Assembly (NCBI GenBank): GCA_016704305.1
Contig: JADJAL010000010.1
Coordinates: 62,001-126,000 of the forward strand
Reading direction: 5' to 3'
Source: Haliea sp.
Lineage (GTDB): Bacteria > Pseudomonadota > Gammaproteobacteria > Pseudomonadales > Halieaceae
DNA: 64,000 nt
Shown: in pieces, positions 43,230-52,786 of the stretch
How positions within the stretch are numbered: the first letter of the stretch is position 1
Layout of the letters: each line of letters begins with the position of its first letter
The notes under the pieces: model-generated
The model's database searches: none
What the model was told of the DNA's origin: nothing
The model's input: only the letters and a program-made list of their open reading frames with translations
Translations under genes and position numbers: made by a program

Positions 43230-44294
43230 GTGGATAACACTCGCCCTACCCCGCTCGTCGACGACATTGACGGTACCCGCAGAAAACTGGAGTCGTGGAT
43301 AGCGTCTCATCGCGGCCATAACGTGACGATACCGCAGCTGTCCATTCCGGAAGCCACCGGCATGTCCAACGTGACCCTGCTGTTTGACGTGCTGTGGGAG
43401 GAAAACGGACAGCCTCGCAGTGAACCGGTGGTGGCGCGCCTGCAACCGTCGATAGAACGTCCCGTCTTTCCCGATTATGACCTGACCCAGCAATACGAGG
43501 TCATGGATATCATCGGTCGCAACAGCGATATACCCGTCCCGCAACTGCGCGGGTTGGAAACAGACAAATCCTTGCTGGGCGTGCAGTTCTATCTGATGAA
43601 GCGCACGGAGGGTCGCATCCCCACTGACATGCCGCCCTACAACATGGACGGCTGGATGATGCATGAGACCAGCGAGCCGCAGCGCCGGTCGCTGTGGTGC
43701 GCGGCAGTGGACACCATGGCGCGCTTCCACCGACTGGATTACCAGCAGCTGGGGTTCGCCGGCCTGCACGAAGCGGGCAAGACGCCGCTGCAACAGCAGC
43801 TGGCGTATTGGCAACAGTACCTCGACTGGGCCCTGGAGGGCGCCGGCCACACCATCTGCCAGCAGGCCCTCGACTGGCTATCGGCCAATCAGCCAGACGA
43901 CGAACCCACCGTGTTGTGCTGGGGCGACGCCCGCCTGGGCAATGTCATCTTCAATAACTCCCTGGATGGGATTGCCGCCGTACTGGACTGGGAGATGGCA
44001 GTGCTGGGAAATCCGGTGCAGGACCTGGCCTGGTTCAATTACCTGGACGCCACCTTCTCGGAAGGGCTGGGCATGCCGCGACTGGCCGGGCTCCCCAGTT
44101 ACGAGGAAACTGTTACGCGCTGGGAACAGGCGTCCGGACACTCGGCGCGTGACTATGACTATTACCAGGTTTTTGCCGGCATGCGCTATGGCCTGATCCT
44201 CTCGCGCATCATGCTGGCCACCGGCCAGGACAGCGAGGTACAGAACAGTTTCGCCTGCCAGCTGTTGCAAAAATACCTCGAGCGCCTGACCTGA
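43230..44294 (+). CDS. Aminoglycoside phosphotransferase family protein
   Basis: A 354-residue APH/choline-kinase fold enzyme. The N-lobe shows QLSIPEATGMSNVTLLFDVL and VVARLQP (ATP Lys region). The catalytic Brenner loop is CWGDARLGNVIFNNS (Trp replaces the common His, as in related acyl-CoA-linked APH proteins), followed by the metal motif AAVLDWEMAVLGNPVQDLAW. Proteins of this subfamily are encoded beside lipid- or xenobiotic-degrading genes and phosphorylate a hydroxylated substrate. GTG 43230 is the start. It stands alone upstream of gshA. Confidence 0.87.
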   Translation: MDNTRPTPLVDDIDGTRRKLESWIASHRGHNVTIPQLSIPEATGMSNVTLLFDVLWEENGQPRSEPVVARLQPSIERPVFPDYDLTQQYEVMDIIGRNSDIPVPQLRGLETDKSLLGVQFYLMKRTEGRIPTDMPPYNMDGWMMHETSEPQRRSLWCAAVDTMARFHRLDYQQLGFAGLHEAGKTPLQQQLAYWQQYLDWALEGAGHTICQQALDWLSANQPDDEPTVLCWGDARLGNVIFNNSLDGIAAVLDWEMAVLGNPVQDLAWFNYLDATFSEGLGMPRLAGLPSYEETVTRWEQASGHSARDYDYYQVFAGMRYGLILSRIMLATGQDSEVQNSFACQLLQKYLERLT

Positions 44295-44464
44295 TACACC
44301 TGTCGCCCCGTTCGCGTCGGGCTGTCGGCGGCGCGATCGGCGCAACTGTACTCGCCTGACATTGGCGGCTACACTTGGGCCGCTTCAGGCAGGCGGCGCG
44401 GGGAACTCTGACCGGCATCGACCTCGCGACTGTCAGCGCGCCTGTTCAGCTTAAGGAGATTCCG

Positions 44465-46051
44465 TTGGCTTCCCAATTGTACACACAGTTGCAGGCACTG
44501 GCACAGCCGGATGCCCGGCGGTTGCTCAGCAACATCAATCGCGGGATCGAGAAAGAGAGCCTGCGCATCAACGCGCAGGGCAAGCTGGCACAGACTCCAC
44601 ATCCCGCCGGACTCGGCTCCGCGCTTACCCATTCGTCCATCACCACGGATTACTCCGAAGCGCTGCTGGAGTTCATCACACCGGTCAGCGCCAGTATCGA
44701 GCAAAGCCTGCAGCAACTCGAGGATATACACAGCTACGTGTACCAGAAACTCGATGAGGAAATACTGTGGTCAGCCAGCATGCCCTGTATTCTCGCGGGC
44801 GACGCGGGCATACCCGTCGCGCGCTATGGCAGCTCGAATATAGCGCGCATGAAGACGGTTTATCGCTACGGACTGGGTCATCGTTACGGGCGGCTGATGC
44901 AAACCATCGCGGGCATTCACTATAATTTTTCCATGCCACAGGCCTATTGGGATAAAGCCTGGCAGGATGCTGGCAGTCCCGGTGAACTACAGGATTACAT
45001 CAGCACGCGCTACCTCGGGCTGATTCGCAACTTCCGCCGCTACTCCTGGCTGCTGATCTATTTGTATGGCGCATCGCCGGCGGTGTGCTCCAGTTTCCTG
45101 AAGGGCCGTGACAACCACGGCCTGCAATCATTTGACGGGGAAGCCGGGAGCCTCTACATGCCGTACGGTACGGCACTGCGCATGGGCCGCCTGGGCTATA
45201 ACAGCGACGCCCAGAAGCAGTTGAACGTGTGTTACAACTCGCTGGGCAATTATGTGGCCACCTTGTCCAGCGCCATCATGCAACCGCATGCTGCCTACCA
45301 GCACATCCCCTCGGGCCAGAACGGGAACTACCAGCAGTTGAATGACAGCCTGCTGCAAATCGAGAATGAGTTTTATAGTCCCATCCGGCCCAAGCGCGTG
45401 GCCAGATCCGGAGAGACCGCATTAAGTGCGCTGGTGCGAGCCGGTATTGAATACGTTGAAGCGCGCTGCGTGGACATCAGCCCGTTTTCACCGGTTGGCC
45501 TGGACGCCCCACAAATGCGCTTCCTCGACACCTTCCTGTTGTACTGCCTGCTGGATGCGAGCCCGCCCTGTGAAGACAGTGAACAGGCGAGCCAGTCTGC
45601 CAACCTTGATGCGGTGGTCAACACCGGCAGGCAGCCCGGCCTGCTGCTGAACAACAACGGTACAGACATGCCATTGGTGCAATGGGCGCAGGAGATGCTC
45701 CACGCGATGCGCCCGATCGCCGAACTGCTCGATGGCACGCACGCGTGCAGTGACTACGGCGCAAGCCTGGATGCGCAACTGGCCAAGGTGGCGGATGCAG
45801 ACCTGACCCCCTCCGCCCGAGTGTTGCGCGAGATGCGCGAACGTCAGTTGCCGTTTTTTCGCCTGGCAATGGCCTACAGCGAACAGTGGGCGCAGTATTT
45901 CCGCGCCCGCCCGCTACCGGCGGATACCCAGGCCGCCTTCGATGCCGAGACGGCGCGTTCACTTCTGGCGCAACGCGCGATTGAGGAGTCCGACAACATC
46001 AGCTTTGAACACTATCTGCAGAACTATTTTGCGCAGTACAAATCCCTGTAA
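44465..46051 (+). CDS. gshA: Glutamate-cysteine ligase
   Basis: A 528-residue type-1 GshA. The N terminus contains LLSNINRGIEKESLRINAQG, the glutamate-binding start; LLEFITPVSASIEQSLQQLE is the Mg/ATP-site region. GSSNIARMKTVYRYGLGHRY and HYNFSMPQAYWDKAWQDA are further family landmarks. It ligates glutamate and cysteine, the first committed step of glutathione synthesis. The start is TTG 44465 with a strong AAGGAG 6-7 nt upstream. acpH follows 11 bp later on the same strand. Confidence 0.96.
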   Translation: MASQLYTQLQALAQPDARRLLSNINRGIEKESLRINAQGKLAQTPHPAGLGSALTHSSITTDYSEALLEFITPVSASIEQSLQQLEDIHSYVYQKLDEEILWSASMPCILAGDAGIPVARYGSSNIARMKTVYRYGLGHRYGRLMQTIAGIHYNFSMPQAYWDKAWQDAGSPGELQDYISTRYLGLIRNFRRYSWLLIYLYGASPAVCSSFLKGRDNHGLQSFDGEAGSLYMPYGTALRMGRLGYNSDAQKQLNVCYNSLGNYVATLSSAIMQPHAAYQHIPSGQNGNYQQLNDSLLQIENEFYSPIRPKRVARSGETALSALVRAGIEYVEARCVDISPFSPVGLDAPQMRFLDTFLLYCLLDASPPCEDSEQASQSANLDAVVNTGRQPGLLLNNNGTDMPLVQWAQEMLHAMRPIAELLDGTHACSDYGASLDAQLAKVADADLTPSARVLREMRERQLPFFRLAMAYSEQWAQYFRARPLPADTQAAFDAETARSLLAQRAIEESDNISFEHYLQNYFAQYKSL

Positions 46052-46062
46052 GGCATCCGGCC

Positions 46063-46650
46063 ATGAATTTTCTGGCCCATTTCCACCTCGCCTGGCCAGA
46101 TGAGGGCCTGATCGCCGGCGGATTGGAAGGCGATTACTACAAGGGCGTATTGCGCGGGCAACTGCCCCCGCATGTAGAACGCGGCGTAAAGCTGCACCGC
46201 GCCATCGACGCCTACACTGACGGACACCCGCTGATCCTGCAATTGCGCCGCGAGCTCCCACCCGGGCTGCGACGCTATGCCGGCATTCTGATTGATCTCT
46301 GCTTTGACCATTACCTCAGCCTGCACTGGACGCGCTTTTCCAGCGTGTCGCTGCCCGACTTCAGCAGGGCGGTGTACCGCATCCTGGACGCGCAGGAGAG
46401 CGCATTGAGCGACGGCGCGCGCCGCATGACGGCCAGGCTCGTCGAATACGATGTACTCAATCTCTACCAGGAATGGGGTACCGTGACAGCCACCGCGGCG
46501 CGCATTGGCGAGCGCTTCCGGCGCGACAATCCGTTTCTCGATTTGGAGCGCGTATTGTCCCCGTCCAAGGACACGCTGGAGCGAACATTCCTGGACTTTT
46601 ACCCGCAACTGGAGGCGTTTTGCAGGAAAACGCTTGTCCAGCTGCGATGA
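46063..46650 (+). CDS. acpH: ACP phosphodiesterase (AcpH, DUF479)
   Basis: A 195-residue HD-like hydrolase family protein. The start MNFLAHFHLAWPDEGLIAG is the family opening; GVKLHRAIDAYTDGHP contains the acidic and His residues of the metal site, and GILIDLCFDHYLSLHWTRFS continues it. AcpH releases the 4'-phosphopantetheine group from acyl-carrier protein. It lies 11 bp after gshA and may be co-transcribed with it. Length matches E. coli AcpH (193). Confidence 0.9.
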   Translation: MNFLAHFHLAWPDEGLIAGGLEGDYYKGVLRGQLPPHVERGVKLHRAIDAYTDGHPLILQLRRELPPGLRRYAGILIDLCFDHYLSLHWTRFSSVSLPDFSRAVYRILDAQESALSDGARRMTARLVEYDVLNLYQEWGTVTATAARIGERFRRDNPFLDLERVLSPSKDTLERTFLDFYPQLEAFCRKTLVQLR

Positions 46651-46820
46651 ACGCGCACTCTGGCCGTTGACTGCGACTCACGTGGCAGGGTAGTTTTTGC
46701 TTTGAGCAGCTGTTGTCGGTCATGGACCGAAACCTCCGGTCGTTGCACTTCGGGCAAAATGTCCCTAGTGTACCGGCGACAACCTGTTGCGCTTGCACAT
46801 CCCCGAGGTCACCCGTACAC

Positions 46821-47330
46821 ATGCCGCACACTCTTTCCCCACGCCTGGTTTTTGTTGCCTTGGTACTACTGGCGGTAATCTCAATGCTGTTTGCGCGCGT
46901 GTATTTGCAGGCCTATGTCGGACTGGAGGCCTGCCCGCTGTGCATGTCGCAACGTGTTTTTGTCGTGCTGTGGGGCGTTATTGCACTGGTTGCTGCCGTG
47001 CATAATCCGCAGACGGTGGGCCGCCGCGTGTATGCGGTGCTGTGCGGTGCGGCGGCCTGGGCCGGGGCAGCCGTGGCGGCGCGGCATGTCTGGTTGCAAC
47101 ATCTGCCCGCAGACCTGGTCCCCGCTTGTGGGCCCAGCCTCGACTACATGCTGGAAAATTTACCGTTCCAGGACACGCTGAGCATTGTGCTGGCCGGTGA
47201 CGGCAATTGCGCCGAGATCGACTGGACCTTCCTCGGCTTCAGCATCCCGGAACAGACACTGGCGGTGTTCTGCGTCGCGCTGCTGGTAAGTCTGTGGCAG
47301 GCCGTGCGAGACTACCCCGACCGCACCTGA
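46821..47330 (+). CDS. dsbB: Disulfide bond formation protein DsbB
   Basis: A 169-residue four-helix membrane protein. The first periplasmic loop has the CxxC (LEACPLCMSQRVFV) that reacts with quinone, and the second carries the pair AxxC (ADLVPACGPSLDYML) and DGNCAEIDWTFLG that reoxidises DsbA. Membrane helices flank both loops. ATG 46821 is preferred because the first helix FVALVLLAVISMLFAR follows it; the upstream start adds unconserved residues. No dsbA is next to it; rsd follows on the same strand. Confidence 0.92.
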   Translation: MPHTLSPRLVFVALVLLAVISMLFARVYLQAYVGLEACPLCMSQRVFVVLWGVIALVAAVHNPQTVGRRVYAVLCGAAAWAGAAVAARHVWLQHLPADLVPACGPSLDYMLENLPFQDTLSIVLAGDGNCAEIDWTFLGFSIPEQTLAVFCVALLVSLWQAVRDYPDRT

Positions 47331-47362
47331 CCGTGGCAAAACCATTGCGAGGCAATTCGACC

Positions 47363-47848
47363 ATGCTCACCCAGAATCACGATCCACAGCAGCGTTTAGA
47401 GGCAGTAGAGCATTTGCTCACCCGGTGGCTCAAGGAGCGGCGCGCACTGTTGGGTGTTTACACAGAAATCGTGGTGACGCTGGACTACAGCCTGGATGAC
47501 GAAGCACTGGAGCAGCGCCAGAAAACGCTGTGCGAACTGCTGGTGGACTACGTGTCAGTGGGGCACTTCGAGGTCTTTCACGAACTGATTAATGAGGCCG
47601 AGAGTTTTGCTGACGGCAGCTGCGTGCTGGCCGAGAAACTGATGCCCGCAATCGGGGCCACCACGGAGGTGATCCTGGCCTACGAGGAAAAGTACGCCGA
47701 AACACGCGGGCATCTGGAAAAATTAAAGCGCGACCTGTCAGCACTGGGAGAGGTGCTGGAGTCGCGCTTTGTGCTGGAAGACCAGCTTATTGCTGGCCTT
47801 CACAATCGACACCGACGCCTCGTAAGGCAGGTGCCGAAAACCGCCTAG
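47363..47848 (+). CDS. rsd: Anti-sigma70 factor Rsd/AlgQ
   Basis: A 161-residue helical protein of the Rsd/AlgQ family. The core signature LLTRWLKERRALLGVYTEIV opens the family fold; CELLVDYVSVGHFEVFHELI carries the sigma70 interface. Rsd binds RpoD region 4 in stationary phase and shifts RNA polymerase to alternative sigma factors; AlgQ in Pseudomonas also affects alginate. ATG 47363 is preceded by GAGG. It is 3 bp convergent with the FKBP gene and downstream of dsbB. Confidence 0.92.
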   Translation: MLTQNHDPQQRLEAVEHLLTRWLKERRALLGVYTEIVVTLDYSLDDEALEQRQKTLCELLVDYVSVGHFEVFHELINEAESFADGSCVLAEKLMPAIGATTEVILAYEEKYAETRGHLEKLKRDLSALGEVLESRFVLEDQLIAGLHNRHRRLVRQVPKTA

Positions 47849-47851
47849 CCT

Positions 47852-48673
47852 CTATTTGGCTGCGGGTTCTGCTGCCGGTTCTGCAGCCGCGCCAGCGCCT
47901 GCCGCAGCGTCGCCGGCGGGGATACCGATCAGCTCCACTTCAAACACCAGTGCTGCGTTCGGTCCAATCACCTGGCCGGCACCACCGGCACCGTAAGCAA
48001 GATCCGCCGGAATCGCCAGTTTCCACTTTGAACCAACGGGCATCAGTTGCAGCGCCTCGGTCCAACCGGGAATGACCTGGCCAACGCCGAAAGTCACTGT
48101 CTCGCCACGGCTGTAGGAAGAGTCGAACTCGGTGCCATCAGTCAGCGTACCGCGGTAGTGCACTTCCACGGTATCGTCTGCGGTCGGCTTCGGACCGGTT
48201 CCCTCGGTGATGACTTCATACTGCAGGCCGGACGCAGTCGTCACAACGCCTTCTTTGGCTTTGTTCGCGGCCAGAAACGCTTCTGATGCCGCCAGGTTTG
48301 CCTCGCTCAGCTTGGCCTGGGCCGCTTCGTGCTCAGCGCTGGCCTTTTCCTGATACGCCTGCATTTCAGCCGCAATTTCTTCCTGCGTCATACGTGCTTC
48401 TTTGCCATCCAGTGCATCGGACAAACCGAGTCCGAAAGACGTTGCGTCCAATGGCACGCCGTCAGCCTTCATGCGCTGGCCCAAACCGAACGCGATACCG
48501 TAGCTCAGGCGCTGTTCGGTAGTCGCCAACGCGGCATCCGCAGCAGCAGGGGCTTTGGCTTCCGCAGAGGCGGCTGCCGGCTCGTTCGCCGGGGCAGTGG
48601 TTGTTGCTTTTTGATCGCAGGCTTGCAGAGCAACAACGCTGAGCAGCGCAAGCGGCAGTAAATATGTCTTCAT
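47852..48673 (-). CDS. FKBP-type peptidyl-prolyl isomerase lipoprotein (FkpA/Mip-like)
   Basis: A 273-residue periplasmic isomerase. The signal ends in the lipobox LLSVVALQAC. An Ala-rich linker leads to the Mip-type N-terminal dimer helix (TTEQRLSYGIAFGLGQRMKA to the coiled-coil around AEHEAAQAKLSEANLAASEA). The FKBP domain follows: TVEVHYRGTLTDGTEFDSSY, then VIPGWTEALQLMPVGSKWKL and IPADLAYGAGG. A Pro/Ala/Glu tail closes the protein. It assists folding of exported proteins. ATG 48673 is used; ATG 48685 adds four residues. Position between rsd and the TIGR02444 gene has no obvious meaning. Confidence 0.92.
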   Translation of the reverse strand: MKTYLLPLALLSVVALQACDQKATTTAPANEPAAASAEAKAPAAADAALATTEQRLSYGIAFGLGQRMKADGVPLDATSFGLGLSDALDGKEARMTQEEIAAEMQAYQEKASAEHEAAQAKLSEANLAASEAFLAANKAKEGVVTTASGLQYEVITEGTGPKPTADDTVEVHYRGTLTDGTEFDSSYSRGETVTFGVGQVIPGWTEALQLMPVGSKWKLAIPADLAYGAGGAGQVIGPNAALVFEVELIGIPAGDAAAGAGAAAEPAAEPAAK

Positions 48674-48906
48674 ATTTCGTTCCATAGTCGTCAAAGAAAT
48701 CGTGGGATTTGCGGGTACTGTTACTGTTGTCACTGCAAGATCGTGCCTGGCGCGCAACTTATATCTCGGTTCCAGTGCATCTTCGGACAACTGTCGTCCC
48801 ATGCTCCGAAACCGCCAGCCTGCGCAGTGTGCGGCCATCTTACTACCCGTCACTCTCGGGCGCTACCCCTTAGACGCCGCTGAGACAGCCCTGAGCCATC
48901 GTCCAC

Positions 48907-49374
48907 TCACGGCGCAACCAGGGCGGCCAAATGCCTGACATGGGTGTCCCAGTCGCTGGTACCTGGACAGGCCCGTTGCGCCACCCGCGTCAGATTTTCC
49001 AGCAGCGCAGCGTCGCAGCGAGGCAGGGAGGGAGAACGCTGGTAAAACGCATACATCATGTCCTGCTGTTCGCGTTCCGCCTGCAGTTCCAGATGTTTGA
49101 GCTCGTCACGCGCACTTTCCGCACCGGGGTAGTCGCGCAGTTGACGTCGCAGCCCGCGCAGTGGTTTCACCACCTGTTCCCGCCATTCGCTAACTAGCGC
49201 CTCCAACGCGGCCAAGTGGTCATCGCTGAGGCTGCACTTCAAGTGCGCCAGCCAGGCCGCATACAGCAACAGATTTACATCCATGTCGAAGGTGTCCTGC
49301 AGCGCAATACATGACGATGCGACCTCGTTCAGGCGGTACATCGTCAATGAATAATCCCACAATGGGTTGCTCAT
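48907..49374 (-). CDS. TIGR02444 family protein (DUF2390)
   Basis: A 155-residue alpha-helical protein. It begins MSNPLWDYSLTMYRLNEVAS, and VNLLLYAAWLAHL is the family hallmark. Such proteins (DUF2390) occur in gammaproteobacteria next to ABC-F genes and have no known function. ATG 49374 is used; an upstream start at 49407 adds 11 residues. It is divergent from yheS, starting 98 bp away. Confidence 0.82.
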   Translation of the reverse strand: MSNPLWDYSLTMYRLNEVASSCIALQDTFDMDVNLLLYAAWLAHLKCSLSDDHLAALEALVSEWREQVVKPLRGLRRQLRDYPGAESARDELKHLELQAEREQQDMMYAFYQRSPSLPRCDAALLENLTRVAQRACPGTSDWDTHVRHLAALVAP

Positions 49375-49472
49375 GCTGTCGTCTATGGTCTGCGTCTGCA
49401 ATTTCACCTTACACCAGCGGCGCCAGCACGCACTAGCCCGCAGCGTGCCCGGCGGGTAGAATTCGCGGCCTC

Positions 49473-51368
49473 ATGATCATACTGCGCGATATCGCCCTGC
49501 GGCGCGGCAGCAAACTGCTGCTGCAGGATGCCAACGTCACCATTCAACCCGGTCAGCGCCTGGCGTTGATCGGTGCCAACGGCTGTGGCAAATCCAGCCT
49601 GTTTGCGCTGTTGCTGGGCGAGTTGGGCGCCGATGCCGGCGACATCGAAGGCATGAATACCCTGCGCATGTCGCACATGGCGCAGGAAACACACGCCACC
49701 GACATGCCCGCCGGCGAGTTCGTGTGGCGCGGCGACAAGGTATTGGCCGAACTGCGTGACGCTGTCTCGACCCTGGAGCTTGCCGGGGAGTTCGATAAGG
49801 CGGCCGGCCTGCACAGCCGCCTTGACGAGATAGACGGCTACAGCGCGGAACGCCGTGCACAGCGCCTGCTGCAGGGACTGGGATTCGCCGAGGATGCTCA
49901 CGCCCGCCCGGTCAGCGCGTTTTCCGGCGGCTGGCGTATACGACTCAACCTCGCCCGCGCACTGATGACTCCCTCCGACATCCTGTTGCTGGATGAGCCG
50001 ACCAACCACCTCGACCTCGATGCCACGCTGTGGCTGCAACAGTGGCTACAGCAGTATCCGGGTACGCTGCTGATGATTTCCCATGACCGGGATTTCATCG
50101 ACGCCACCTGCGAACGCGTGTTGCATATCGAGCAGCAACAGCTGTTCGCCTATAAAGGCACCTACTCCGATTTCGAACGTATGCGCGCCGAGCGCCTGGC
50201 CAACCAGCAGGCGAGTTTCGAGAAGCAGCAGCGCCGGATCGCCGAAATCGACGATTTCGTGCGCCGCTTTCGCTACAAGGCCACCAAGGCCAAGCAGGCG
50301 CAGAGTCGGCTGAAAGAATTGGAACGGATGCAGACACTGGCCCCCGCCCACGCCGACTCGCCGTTCGATTTCAGTTTCCCGACACCGGCCAGGAGCAGTG
50401 ACCCGCTGCTGCGCCTTGACGAGGCGACCCTCGGCTATGGCAGCACGGCCGTGCTCCGTGGCGTGGACCTGCAATTGCGGCCCGGGAGCCGTTATGGATT
50501 ACTGGGCCGCAACGGCGCGGGCAAATCCACGTTGCTGAAAAGCCTGATCGGTGAACTGCCCCTGCTGGGTGGCGCTCGCACGACGGGCGAGCACCTGCGC
50601 ATCGGCTACTTCGACCAGCAGCAACTGGAAGCACTGGATATGCAGGCCAGCCCGGCGCTGCACCTGCAGCGGCTCAGCCCGACAGCACGGGAACAGGAGA
50701 TCCTCAATTTCCTCGGCGGTTTCAATTTTCGCGGCGATGCGGCCACCGCAACCATCGCGCCGTTCTCGGGCGGCGAAAAGGCCCGCCTCGCGCTGGCGAT
50801 GGTGGTGTGGCAAAAGCCTAACCTGCTGGTACTGGATGAACCCACCAACCACCTCGACCTCGACATGCGCCACGCGATGGAAGTTGCACTGCAGGCTTAC
50901 GAGGGCGCACTGGTGCTGGTCAGCCACGATCGCCACATGCTGCGCAACACCGCCGAGGAATTGCTGCTGGTGCACGATGGCTGCGTGGAGGAGTACAGCG
51001 ACGATCTCGAAGGCTACGAGCGCTGGATTCTGTCGAGTTACCGCCAGACCGAGAAGCGGGAGGTTGGCGCAACCGACACCTCGCGCAAGGAGAAGCGCCA
51101 ACAGGCCGCAAACCAACGCGATAAACTGCGGCCGTTGCAAAGGCAGGTGGACAAAACCGAAGCACAGATGAACGAGGTGCACGCGGCCCTGCAGGCGTTG
51201 CGCGAACAGCTCGGTGATACCGCGCTGTACACGGAACAAAGCCGGCAAACGCTGGCAGATCTATTAAAGCGCGAGGGCGAGCTGAAAAATCGCGCCGCGG
51301 CGCTGGATGATGCGTGGCTGGAACAGCAGCAGATGCTGGAGCAGTTGTCGCAGGAGATTTGCAGATGA
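49473..51368 (+). CDS. yheS: ABC-F family ATPase YheS
   Basis: A 631-residue ABC-F protein with two nucleotide-binding domains and no membrane helices. Domain 1: Walker A GANGCGKSSLFALLLG, signature SAFSGGWRIRLNLARAL, Walker B ILLLDEPTNHLDL. Domain 2: LGRNGAGKSTLLKSLIG, PFSGGEKARLALAMVV, LLVLDEPTNHLDLDMR. A charged interdomain linker and the C-terminal coiled coil (DKLRPLQRQVDKTEAQMNEV) fit YheS. ABC-F proteins bind the ribosomal E site and adjust translation. Its stop overlaps the next gene by 4 bp (ATGA). Confidence 0.94.
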   Translation: MIILRDIALRRGSKLLLQDANVTIQPGQRLALIGANGCGKSSLFALLLGELGADAGDIEGMNTLRMSHMAQETHATDMPAGEFVWRGDKVLAELRDAVSTLELAGEFDKAAGLHSRLDEIDGYSAERRAQRLLQGLGFAEDAHARPVSAFSGGWRIRLNLARALMTPSDILLLDEPTNHLDLDATLWLQQWLQQYPGTLLMISHDRDFIDATCERVLHIEQQQLFAYKGTYSDFERMRAERLANQQASFEKQQRRIAEIDDFVRRFRYKATKAKQAQSRLKELERMQTLAPAHADSPFDFSFPTPARSSDPLLRLDEATLGYGSTAVLRGVDLQLRPGSRYGLLGRNGAGKSTLLKSLIGELPLLGGARTTGEHLRIGYFDQQQLEALDMQASPALHLQRLSPTAREQEILNFLGGFNFRGDAATATIAPFSGGEKARLALAMVVWQKPNLLVLDEPTNHLDLDMRHAMEVALQAYEGALVLVSHDRHMLRNTAEELLLVHDGCVEEYSDDLEGYERWILSSYRQTEKREVGATDTSRKEKRQQAANQRDKLRPLQRQVDKTEAQMNEVHAALQALREQLGDTALYTEQSRQTLADLLKREGELKNRAAALDDAWLEQQQMLEQLSQEICR

Positions 51369-52469
51369 CAATGCGTATCCCATTGGGCCCGGACGAATTC
51401 GATATCACTATTCTGGAGAACCTGATCCGGACTGCTTACCCCAACGTCCGCCTGGCCTCGATCTCTGTGGTAGACGCGGCGCTGTCGAGCGACGGCGATC
51501 AGCGCGTATCGACCGCCCGGCGCATCGCGTTCGATGTGACCTACGCCGACGACTCCGAGCCGGACCTGCCTTCAAGACTCATGGTGAAAGTTGCACGACC
51601 GGAATTCCGCGAAATCCCGCTCTATGACAATGAGGTTGCCGTGTACACCCGTATCGGCAAGGAATTGCCACTACGGGTTCCGCGGTCACGTCCGCGATCG
51701 CGACAGCGCCACTTTCGGCCTCGTACTTGAAGACCTGCGACCGATGCACGCGACATTTGAGGATGTTCTTTCACCGCTCACTGCGGATGACACGGCTGCC
51801 CTGTTGGATCAGCTCGCAGCACTGCATGCCGCGTACTGGGAGTCCAGTCGGTTCAAGGGTGACCTGGACTGGGTACAGCCGCACATATCAGGGCCCATCC
51901 ATGAGCTCTTCACCTCCGAGCACGGCGTCGCACTACTGATAAACCACGAGGTTGCAACCCACCAGTTCAAGCGTGAACTGGTGCAGGCAACCGGCGAGAC
52001 AACGGCTTCGCTGCGAGCAAAGGTGGCGCGTGTGCAGGCACACCAGGCAGCCCTGCCGTGTACGCTGTTACACGGTGATGCGCACATCGGCAACACCTAC
52101 CGCCTGCCGGACGGGCGACGCGGATATCTCGACCTCCAGCTCACGGCGCGAGGATTCTGCATGCACGACGTCAGCTATACCATCGTCACATCGCTGAGCG
52201 TCGAGGACCGTCGAGCGCATGAACGCGACCTGATCGCCGGCTATCGCCAGCGACTCGTCGAGTTGGGCGTGGCTGCGCCGCCCAGCCTTGAAGAGCTTCT
52301 CTACGAGCACCGGCTGGCGATGGTCTGGTGCCTGTATATTGGCTGGCTCACCTCTCCGACCGAAAACTATGGCTGGGAGATCACGGTAGCGAACCATATA
52401 CGGATCAGTACGGCCTATCGCGACCTCTCTTCATCGGCTGCGGTGGAGGCGCTGCCCGTCGGCGCGTAG
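51365..52469 (+). pseudogene. APH-like phosphotransferase with a +1 frameshift
   Basis: Start ATG 51365 overlaps the yheS stop. The first part reads DEFDITILENLIRTAYPNVR, DLPSRLMVKVARPEF, YDNEVAVYTRIGKELPL, a normal APH N-lobe. Past about 51674-51683 the family continues only in the +1 frame (HVRDRDSATFGLVLEDLRPM) up to stop 52469, where the Brenner loop LLHGDAHIGNTYRLPDG and metal site YLDLQLTARGFCMHDVSY are intact. In the original frame the protein ends at 51730 (122 residues). One extra base (or loss of two) explains it. The restored protein would have about 367 residues. Real pseudogene or sequencing error. Confidence 0.82.
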
Positions 52470-52518
52470 GCCAGATCATGTAGTCATGTAGCCGCAGACG
52501 AAGCGCGCCGGACTTCTG

Positions 52519-52782
52519 CTACTTCAACACGGCCCGCGCCAGGCGCAATTTCTCATCTCGACTCAATTTCTTGATGGATGCCTCGCGTCGCTGGGCGGCG
52601 CTGCGGTCAGGCGCCGGGTCTGACCACAACAATTCCACCGGACGACGGCCTCGCGTATAACGGGAGCCGCCGACCAGAACGCCGTTGTGCTGCATTAATC
52701 GCCGCTGCAGGTCTCTTGCTACCCCGGTATACAGTGAGCCATCGGAACACTGCAGGATGTAGACAGTCCAGGGCGCATCCAT
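52519..52782 (-). CDS. GIY-YIG family endonuclease-like protein (UPF0213)
   Basis: An 87-residue protein with the GIY-YIG domain alone: VYILQCSDGSLYTGVARDLQ shows the family pattern (VYI..YTG), followed by RRLMQHNGVLVGGSRYTRG with conserved Arg and His, and Glu in RREASIKKLS. UPF0213 proteins such as YhbQ are compact nucleases of uncertain role in DNA repair. It lies 4 bp after the elbB stop and is probably the second gene of that operon. Confidence 0.88.
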   Translation of the reverse strand: MDAPWTVYILQCSDGSLYTGVARDLQRRLMQHNGVLVGGSRYTRGRRPVELLWSDPAPDRSAAQRREASIKKLSRDEKLRLARAVLK

Positions 52783-52786
52783 GGCA

